Shown here: piece after piece, positions 58,434 through 64,000 of the stretch
Numbering within the stretch: position 1 is the stretch's first letter
Layout of the letters: every line of letters starts with the position of its first letter
Assembly (NCBI GenBank): GCA_944381615.1
Contig: CALWLT010000008.1
Location: forward strand, 124,001-188,000
DNA length: 64,000 nt
Source of the DNA: an uncultured Lachnospiraceae bacterium
Lineage (GTDB): Bacteria; Bacillota; Clostridia; Lachnospirales; Lachnospiraceae
Direction: 5' to 3'
The notes under the pieces: generated by a model
Databases searched by the model: none
The model's input: the letters and a program-made list of their open reading frames with translations, nothing else
What the model was told of the DNA's origin: nothing
Program-made: the position numbers and the translations under genes

Positions 58434-59075
58434 ATGGGAGAGTTAAAGGATCTGACGGCGCAGGAATTTGCGGCGCAGACCGGAAGCAGCGCCCCGGTGC
58501 CCGGCGGCGGAAGCGTATCAGCGCTGACGGGCGCGCTGGCGGCGGCCCTGGCGGAGATGGTAGCCAACCTGACGGCGGGAAAGGAGAAGTATGCGTGCGT
58601 CGACGCCGAGATGCGGGAGCTGGCGCAGTCGGCGGCCCGCATCCGGGAAGAGCTGATCGGGGGAATCAAAAAGGACAGCGAGTCGTTCGGCGGCTATATG
58701 CGGGCGCTGAAGCTTCCGAAGGAGACGGAGGAAGAGAAAGCGGCGCGGCGCGAGGCGCTGCAGCAGGGGCTTAAGGAGGCGACGCAGGCGCCGCTGGCGA
58801 TCGCCCGGACGGCGGCGGAGATTTTTCCGCTGGCGCAGGCAGCCGTGGAGCGCGGCAATTCCGGCGCGGTATCCGACGGCCTGATCTCGGCCATGCTGGC
58901 CCGGACGGCGGTGCTCGGGGCGCTGTTAAACGTAAAGATCAATCTGAACTCCATCCGGGACGAGGCGTTTGCCGGAGAGCTGAAGAAAGAAGTGGCGCGG
59001 CTGGAGCAGGCTGCGGCAGAGGGCGAGGCCCGGATCCTGGCCATGTCGGAGCTCTCCGCCTCTTTTGTGAAATAG
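58434..59075 (+). CDS. fchA: Cyclodeaminase/methenyl-THF cyclohydrolase family protein
   Basis: The 213-residue protein has the FTCD-C/FchA pattern: APVPGGGSVSALTGALAAALAEMVANLT near the start, KDSESFGGYMRALKLPK in the middle, and KINLNSIRDEAF near the end. FchA converts methenyl-THF and formyl-THF in acetogens and purine-fermenting clostridia. The position directly upstream of fhs supports this one-carbon role over histidine-related cyclodeamination. Start behind GGAAGGAGAGAG. Confidence 0.88.
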   Translation: MGELKDLTAQEFAAQTGSSAPVPGGGSVSALTGALAAALAEMVANLTAGKEKYACVDAEMRELAQSAARIREELIGGIKKDSESFGGYMRALKLPKETEEEKAARREALQQGLKEATQAPLAIARTAAEIFPLAQAAVERGNSGAVSDGLISAMLARTAVLGALLNVKINLNSIRDEAFAGELKKEVARLEQAAAEGEARILAMSELSASFVK

Positions 59076-59158
59076 AAACCGGCGGGTGTGCAGAAAAGAA
59101 GGCGAAAGCCGGGCGCGGCGCGGACCGGCGGACAATAAAAGAATGAGGAGAAACAGGT

Positions 59159-60826
59159 ATGAAGACAGATATTGAGATTGCACAGGAGGCGAAGGCGCTT
59201 GACATCCGGGAGATCGCCGCGGCGGCGGGCGTGGATGAGAAGTACCTGGAGCTGTACGGACAGAATAAGGCGAAGGTAGATTACCGCCTGTTAAAGGAAA
59301 AGGAGGGCGCGGACGGAAAGCTGATCCTGGTTACGGCGATCAATCCGACGCCGGCGGGCGAGGGCAAGACGACGACGACCGTCGGACTGGCGGACGCGCT
59401 GAAGCGGCTGGGGAAGAACGTGGTCACGGCGCTGCGCGAGCCGTCGCTGGGGCCGGTGTTCGGCGTGAAGGGCGGGGCCGCGGGCGGCGGCTACGCCCAG
59501 GTCATCCCCATGGAAGACATCAACCTGCATTTTACCGGCGATTTCCACGCCATCGGGGCGGCGAACAACCTTCTGGCCGCCATGCTGGACAACCATATTT
59601 ATCAGGGAAATGAGCTGCGGATCGATCCCAAGCGGATTACCTGGAAGCGGGCGGTGGATATGAATGACCGCCAGCTGCGCAACATCGTGGACGGCCTGGG
59701 CCGCCGGACGGACGGCGTGGTAAGAGAGGACGGCTACGATATTACCGTGGCCAGCGAGATCATGGCGGTGCTTTGTCTGGCGTCGGATATCACGGACCTG
59801 AAGGCGCGCCTTTCGAGGATCATCGTGGGCTATACGTATGACAACGAGCCGGTCACGGCCGGCGATCTGAAGGCGGCCGGGGCGATGGCGGCGCTTTTAA
59901 AGGACGCGTTAAAGCCCAATCTGGTGCAGACGCTGGAGCATACGCCGGCGTTCATCCACGGAGGCCCGTTTGCCAATATCGCGCACGGCTGCAATTCGAT
60001 CATCGCGACGAAGATGGCGCTGAAGCTGGGCGATTACGCAGTTACGGAGGCCGGCTTCGGCGCGGATCTGGGCGCGGAGAAATTCCTGGATATCAAATGC
60101 CGGATCGCGGGCCTCAAACCCTCGGCGGTGGTCGTGGTCGCCACGGTGCGCGCGCTGAAGCATCACGGCGGCGCGGCAAAGACGGAGTTAAACGAGGAGA
60201 ATCTGGAGGCGCTGCGGAAGGGGCTTCCCAACCTGCTGCAGCATGTGGAGAATATTACGACGGTGTACGGCCTGCCCTGCGTGGTGGCGATCAACCGCTT
60301 CCCGATGGATACGGAGGCAGAGCTTTCTCTGATCGCAGAGGAGTGCCGCCGGCTGGGCGTCAACGTGGCGCTCTCGGAGGTCTGGGCAAAGGGCGGCGAA
60401 GGCGGCGAAGCGCTGGCAAAGGAGGTCATCCGTCTCTGCGAAGAGCCGAATGCGTTCCGCTTCTGCTATGAGGACGGCCTGTCGATCGAGGAGAAGATGA
60501 ACGCGATCGTGACGCGCGTGTACCGGGGCGACGGCGTAGTCCTGACGGACGCCGCCAGGAAGCAGGCGAAGCGGCTGGAGGAGCTGGGCTTCGGAAGCCT
60601 TCCGGTCTGCATGGCGAAGACGCAGTACAGCTTTTCGGATGATCCGAAGCTTCTGGGCGCGCCGAGAGGATTTCAGGTTACGGTCCGCAATCTGAAGGTG
60701 TCGGCGGGAGCCGGCTTCATTGTCGCGCTGACCGGCGATATCATGACCATGCCGGGCCTGCCGAAGGTCCCGGCGGCGGAGAAGATCGACGTGGATGAGA
60801 ATGGGAAAATTTCCGGGCTGTTCTGA
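59159..60826 (+). CDS. fhs: Formate-tetrahydrofolate ligase
   Basis: The 555-residue protein has the nucleotide-binding loop [58 protein letters not shown] and the C-terminal [19 protein letters not shown], all diagnostic of Fhs. It makes 10-formyl-THF from formate and ATP for purine synthesis and other one-carbon uses. Length is normal. Confidence 0.97.
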   Translation: MKTDIEIAQEAKALDIREIAAAAGVDEKYLELYGQNKAKVDYRLLKEKEGADGKLILVTAINPTPAGEGKTTTTVGLADALKRLGKNVVTALREPSLGPVFGVKGGAAGGGYAQVIPMEDINLHFTGDFHAIGAANNLLAAMLDNHIYQGNELRIDPKRITWKRAVDMNDRQLRNIVDGLGRRTDGVVREDGYDITVASEIMAVLCLASDITDLKARLSRIIVGYTYDNEPVTAGDLKAAGAMAALLKDALKPNLVQTLEHTPAFIHGGPFANIAHGCNSIIATKMALKLGDYAVTEAGFGADLGAEKFLDIKCRIAGLKPSAVVVVATVRALKHHGGAAKTELNEENLEALRKGLPNLLQHVENITTVYGLPCVVAINRFPMDTEAELSLIAEECRRLGVNVALSEVWAKGGEGGEALAKEVIRLCEEPNAFRFCYEDGLSIEEKMNAIVTRVYRGDGVVLTDAARKQAKRLEELGFGSLPVCMAKTQYSFSDDPKLLGAPRGFQVTVRNLKVSAGAGFIVALTGDIMTMPGLPKVPAAEKIDVDENGKISGLF

Positions 60827-60844
60827 TTGACCCGGATTCCGAAG

Positions 60845-60874
60845 GCCGGCGCGGCGTCTGCTGCGCCGGCTTTT
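60845..60874 (+). terminator. Weak terminator between fhs and glpK
   Basis: GCCGGCGC (60845-60852) pairs with GCGCCGGC (60863-60870), followed by only four T. Partial readthrough into glpK is possible. Confidence 0.55.
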
Positions 60875-60940
60875 GAAACGGCAGGAAGCGTTCGGAGCCC
60901 GGAAATGTTCAGGCTCCGGGAATCGGAGAGGGGGAGGCAG

Positions 60941-62434
60941 ATGGAACGATATATGATGGCGCTGGACGCCGGGACGACCAGCAATCGCTGCATTCTGTTT
61001 AACAGGCGCGGGGAGATCTGCAGCGTAGCGCAGAAGGAATTTACCCAGTATTTTCCGCGGCCCGGCTGGGTGGAGCACGACGCGGAGGAGATCTGGTCGG
61101 TCATGCTGGAGGTGGCGCAGGAGGCGATGCGGAAGATCGGTGCGGCTTCTACTGATATCGTCGGGATTGGCATCACGAATCAGCGGGAGACGACGGTCGT
61201 GTGGAACCGTGAGACGGGAAAACCGGTCAGCCGGGCGATTGTCTGGCAGTGCCGCCGGACGGCAGAGTACTGCGATGCGCTGAAGGCGGAAGGGCTGACC
61301 GATCTGTTCCGGGAAAAAACGGGGCTGGTCATCGACGCCTATTTTTCCGCGACGAAATTAAAATGGATTCTGGACGAGGTCGAGGGGGCCAGGGAGCAGG
61401 CGCAGGCCGGCCTGCTTCTGTTCGGGACGATCGAGACGTGGCTGATCTGGAAGCTGACGGGCGGGCGCGTGCACGTGACGGACTATTCCAATGCCTCCCG
61501 CACCATGCTGTTCGATATCCGCCGGCTTGCCTGGGACGGGGAGATCCTGGAGCGTTTTTCCATCCCGCAGACGATGCTGCCCGAGGCGCGCCCGTCCAGC
61601 TGCGTGTACGGCGAGACGGCCCCGCAGTTTTTCGGAGGCCCCATCCCGATTGCCGGCGCGGCCGGCGATCAGCAGGCCGCGCTGTTCGGACAGACCTGCT
61701 TTGCGCCGGGAGAGGCTAAAAATACATACGGGACGGGCTGTTTTCTGCTGATGAATACGGGGAAACAGCCGGTATATTCGGAACACGGCCTGGTTACGAC
61801 GGTTGCCTGGGGGCTGGACGGGGAGGTCTGCTACGCGCTGGAGGGCTCGGTCTTTGTGGCGGGCGCGGCGATTCAGTGGCTGCGGGACGAACTGCATCTG
61901 ATCGATTCCTCGGCGGAATCGGAATATCTGGCGGCCCGGGTGGCCGATACGAACGGCTGTTATCTGGTCCCGGCTTTTACGGGCCTGGGCGCTCCGTACT
62001 GGGATCCGTACGCGCGGGGCACGATTGTCGGCCTGACGCGGGGTGTCAACCGCTGCCATCTGATCCGGGCGACGCTGGAATCCCTCGCCTATCAGACCGG
62101 CGACGTGCTGCGGGCCATGCGGGCGGATTCGGGGATTGCGCTTTCCTCCCTGCGGGTGGACGGAGGCGCGAGCGCCAATAACCTGCTGATGCAGATGCAG
62201 GCGGACGTGCTGGGCGCGGCGGTACACCGGCCGCGGTGCGTGGAGACGACGGCCATGGGTGCGGCGTATCTGGCCGGTCTGGCCGTGGGATACTGGAAGA
62301 GCCCTGCGGACGTGCAGGCAAACTGGCAGGAAGATCGGGCGTTTTTCCCGCAGATCAGCGACCGGGAGAGAGAGGAGAAGATTCGCGGGTGGCAGAGGGC
62401 CGTAGAGCGTGCGCGCGGCTGGACGGCCGGATGA
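60941..62434 (+). CDS. glpK: Glycerol kinase
   Basis: The 497-residue FGGY kinase has [15 protein letters not shown] at the start, [16 protein letters not shown], the [15 protein letters not shown] loop, [12 protein letters not shown] and [16 protein letters not shown] near the end. It phosphorylates glycerol to glycerol-3-phosphate. In the loop [13 protein letters not shown], the position of the histidine that HPr phosphorylates in many Firmicutes enzymes (in a DYHFFG segment) holds Gln-229. ATG at 60941 follows GGGGGAGG. No glpF or glpD is adjacent. Confidence 0.95.
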   Translation: MERYMMALDAGTTSNRCILFNRRGEICSVAQKEFTQYFPRPGWVEHDAEEIWSVMLEVAQEAMRKIGAASTDIVGIGITNQRETTVVWNRETGKPVSRAIVWQCRRTAEYCDALKAEGLTDLFREKTGLVIDAYFSATKLKWILDEVEGAREQAQAGLLLFGTIETWLIWKLTGGRVHVTDYSNASRTMLFDIRRLAWDGEILERFSIPQTMLPEARPSSCVYGETAPQFFGGPIPIAGAAGDQQAALFGQTCFAPGEAKNTYGTGCFLLMNTGKQPVYSEHGLVTTVAWGLDGEVCYALEGSVFVAGAAIQWLRDELHLIDSSAESEYLAARVADTNGCYLVPAFTGLGAPYWDPYARGTIVGLTRGVNRCHLIRATLESLAYQTGDVLRAMRADSGIALSSLRVDGGASANNLLMQMQADVLGAAVHRPRCVETTAMGAAYLAGLAVGYWKSPADVQANWQEDRAFFPQISDREREEKIRGWQRAVERARGWTAG

Positions 62435-62449
62435 TGCGATCATAAAAAA

Positions 62450-62510
62450 GGCGGGGCGCCGAAACCGCCGCCGTCCCGTCCGGGACGGCGCGGGGATCAG
62501 GCGCCCCGCC
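62450..62510 (-). terminator. Bidirectional terminator between glpK and hpf
   Basis: GGCGGGGCGCC (62450-62460) and GGCGCCCCGCC (62500-62510) form a perfect 11-bp stem around an inner CCGTCCCGTCCGGGACGG hairpin. On the - strand it runs into TTTTTTATG, so it ends hpf; glpK transcripts may stop here also. Confidence 0.85.
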
Positions 62511-62555
62511 TGAAATTCAGATATTCCGGGTTCCTTTCTGAAAAAGGGAAGCGAA

Positions 62556-63083
62556 TCAGAACTCCGGTTCAATCAGGCCATACGTATTGCCCTTTCTCTT
62601 ATATACGACGTTGACCTGATCTGTCTCCGAATTCAGGAAGACATAGAAGGAATGTCCGAGAAGCTCCATCTGTACGCAGGCTTCTTCGGGATCCATGGGC
62701 TTCATGGCAAATTTTTTAACCTTCACGATGTCGATCTCGTCGTTGTTGTCGTACTCCTCATTGATGAAGAGATCGGAAAAGGCCACGGCCGCCTGCTTCT
62801 TGTCCACGATCTTGTTCTTATATTTTTTGAGCTGCCGTTCGATGATCTCTTCCACCAGGTCGATGGAGACGTACATGTCGTTGCTGACCTGCTCCGCGCG
62901 GATGATGGTTCCCTTGACGGGAATGGTAACCTCGATCTTCTGGCGCTCCTTCTCCACGCTCAGCGTGACAATCGCTTCGGTGTCCTGGTTAAAGTAGCGT
63001 TCCAGCTTTCCGATCTTCTCTTCTACGGCCTCTCTCAGACCAGGAGTTACATTGATGTTTCTTCCAGTAATCGTATAACGCAT
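62556..63083 (-). CDS. hpf: Long-form ribosome hibernation promoting factor
   Basis: The 175-residue protein has the S30AE N-terminal domain (MRYTITGRNINVTPGLREAV, about 1-100) and a C-terminal dimerisation domain (about 115-175) with VKVKKFAMKPMDPEEACVQM and ELLGHSFYVFLN. The long form makes 100S ribosome dimers in stationary phase. The ATG at 63083 is eight bases from AAGGAG; an ATG two codons upstream is too close to it. Promoter at 63115-63143. Confidence 0.96.
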   Translation of the reverse strand: MRYTITGRNINVTPGLREAVEEKIGKLERYFNQDTEAIVTLSVEKERQKIEVTIPVKGTIIRAEQVSNDMYVSIDLVEEIIERQLKKYKNKIVDKKQAAVAFSDLFINEEYDNNDEIDIVKVKKFAMKPMDPEEACVQMELLGHSFYVFLNSETDQVNVVYKRKGNTYGLIEPEF

Positions 63084-63114
63084 AATCATCGCTCCTTTTT
63101 CTTGGGATGTCTAT

Positions 63115-63143
63115 AGTATACCATTTTTATTTGGTAAACTCAA
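63115..63143 (-). promoter_or_regulatory. Promoter of hpf
   Basis: On the - strand TTGAGT (63138-63143) and TATACT (63115-63120) are exactly 17 bases apart, giving a short leader of about 25 bases. Confidence 0.75.
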
Positions 63144-63667
63144 CCGGAAAAGTAAAATTGTCAAGACAATTATTGTTAATTTTTTCTAAATAGTTTAAAT
63201 TATTTTGGTAAAAATCTGTTTTTGCACGAATGCAGGCGGGGCGGATTTGTCAAGAGAAAGACGTGTATTTTTTGTCGAAATGATAAAGTTTATGAGATCT
63301 GTACAAAAACAGACGGGGAGAATGCCGGAGGAAGAATCGGGCAGAGAAACGGAGAAAAAGTGTGGATAATGTGGACAAATCGGTGTATAAGTGCGTTTCC
63401 TGCGAAAACCGGCCGCATGGATTGTGTATAACTTTTCAACAATCGCGCGGGAGAGCGTGTGGATGATGTGGATAAACGGAGAATGGGATCCGTTTTTTGT
63501 GCAACCTGCTAAGTTTACCATAATGTGTCGAATTATGTCAAACGCGCGCCGGGAGGAAGCGCGCGGGGGGAACTGCGCGGGGGAACTGCGCCGGGAGGAA
63601 ACGTGCCGGGGGGAGGCCGGGCACTTGCGGGATGGAAAGCGGCAAACGTAAAATATTTATGAAGTTG
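63144..63667. other. Gene-free hpf-secA intergenic region
   Basis: An AT-rich run at about 63160-63215 is followed by the DnaA-box cluster (63361-63475) and by five GC-rich degenerate units of about 15 bases at 63544-63615 (GCGCGCCGGGAGGAA, GCGCGGGGGAACT, GCGCCGGGAGGAAAC and similar). No open frame of good composition lies here. Confidence 0.6.
63361..63475 (+). promoter_or_regulatory. Cluster of six DnaA-box-like nonamers
   Basis: Two perfect TGTGGATAA boxes (complement of TTATCCACA) lie at 63361-63369 and 63467-63475. Variants lie at 63370-63378 (TGTGGACAA), 63382-63390 (GGTGTATAA), 63423-63431 (TGTGTATAA) and 63458-63466 (TGTGGATGA). All have the same orientation, and two pairs are directly adjacent. 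An AT-rich stretch lies about 150 bases to the left. This could titrate DnaA, regulate secA or hpf, or be an origin-like element. Confidence 0.6.
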
Positions 63668-63696
63668 TTGAATAAACGCGGTAACAGTGATAGAAT
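63668..63696 (+). promoter_or_regulatory. Promoter of secA
   Basis: TTGAAT (63668-63673) and TAGAAT (63691-63696) are 17 bases apart. The leader to the secA start would be about 160 bases, purine-rich. Confidence 0.6.
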
Positions 63697-63862
63697 AAGT
63701 AGGATTGTATCATGAAAATGGCAGTTCTCTGCGGCCGGCGGGATAGAAGGCGGCCCGGCGGGGAACAGATAAAAAGAAGAAAGACCGGCGGCAAAAAGCG
63801 GGCCGGGGAAGAAGACGAATCCGGAAAACGGTTTATTTTCAGTATTTTCAGGAGTGTAAAGC

Positions 63863-64000
63863 ATGAAGCTGGTAGAGAAAATCTTTGGTACGCACAGTGA
63901 GCGTGAGTTGAAGCTGATTTATCCCATTGTGGACCGAATCATCGCCATGCGCCCTCAGATGATGGAGCTGACGGACGAGGAGCTGCGGGATAATACGAGA
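63863..64000 (+). CDS. secA: SecA preprotein translocase ATPase, N-terminal part only
   Basis: The first 46 residues, MKLVEKIFGTHSERELKLIY and onwards to LTDEELRDNT, match the N-terminus of SecA, the motor that drives proteins through SecYEG. The gene runs off the right edge. The neighbouring hpf gene on the other strand supports the assignment, since hpf and secA are neighbours in many Firmicutes. The ribosome binding site is CAGGAGTG. Confidence 0.93.
   Translation, partial: MKLVEKIFGTHSERELKLIYPIVDRIIAMRPQMMELTDEELRDNTR

Noticed and set aside
63160..63475. Calling the hpf-secA region the chromosomal origin
   Set aside because: oriC in Firmicutes normally adjoins dnaA/dnaN, which are absent here; the evidence supports only a DnaA-box cluster.

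Overview
The window looks like the chromosome of a strictly anaerobic, GC-rich member of the Clostridia, most probably Lachnospiraceae. The grounds are the gene order thl-crt-hbd-bcd-etfB-etfA next to a butyryl-CoA:acetate CoA-transferase, formate-tetrahydrofolate ligase with a cyclodeaminase-type cyclohydrolase, Gram-positive lipoprotein and cell-wall proteins (NlpC/P60, choline-binding-type repeats, Dlt-like genes), the long form of HPF next to secA, and AGGAGG-type ribosome binding sites. No species can be named from the sequence alone.

Layout. 1-5616: the end of a type I-E CRISPR-Cas operon (tail of cas7e, cas5e, cas6e, cas1, cas2) running straight into a 50-repeat array. 5932-9395: a DUF1848 protein, a GntR/HutC regulator with twin upstream operators, and a cysteine desulfidase-like protein. 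9679-15036: an octopine/nopaline-type dehydrogenase, a uroporphyrinogen-decarboxylase-like protein and a tripartite tricarboxylate transporter, read here as one uptake and catabolism module. 15390-19060: an AT-richer patch with a MarR regulator, an MFS drug-efflux pump preceded by two tiny leader ORFs, a Fic protein and gene remnants. 19096-22184: a low-molecular-weight phosphatase, two convergent valine tRNAs, an iron alcohol dehydrogenase and a CadC-like metal sensor. 22321-30354: the complete acetyl-CoA-to-butyrate pathway. 30629-41558: a cell-envelope block with a Dlt-like set (carrier protein, MBOAT, SGNH protein, small secreted protein, adenylating enzyme), a transglutaminase-like protein, an M15 peptidase, a second MBOAT and a GtrII-like glucosyltransferase. 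41538-46922: a reductase, BrnQ, a frameshifted STAS-like gene, thioredoxin reductase and an NlpC/P60 hydrolase. 47132-55116: an esterase, then an IclR-controlled cluster of CoA-transferase, HMG-CoA-lyase-like enzyme, metallo-beta-lactamase-fold protein and TRAP transporter. 55314-64000: a giant Sel1-repeat protein, fchA, fhs, glpK, hpf and the start of secA.

How the parts fit. Fermentation is directed to butyrate: acetyl-CoA is condensed, reduced and released by But. Two organic-acid uptake and catabolism modules (TTT plus opine-type dehydrogenase; TRAP plus CoA-transferase plus lyase) each sit beside a one-component regulator and recognisable operator-like DNA. The lyase module would make acetyl-CoA and a ketoacid.

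Most worth a second look: a cluster of six DnaA-box-like nonamers between hpf and secA, the diverged Dlt-like operon whose SGNH protein carries Cys where Ser is expected, the TTT/opine-dehydrogenase module with shared ATGTCA boxes, the HMG-CoA-lyase/TRAP module with a palindromic operator, the nearly leaderless CRISPR array, and hairpin-bearing short tandem repeats in several intergenic regions.
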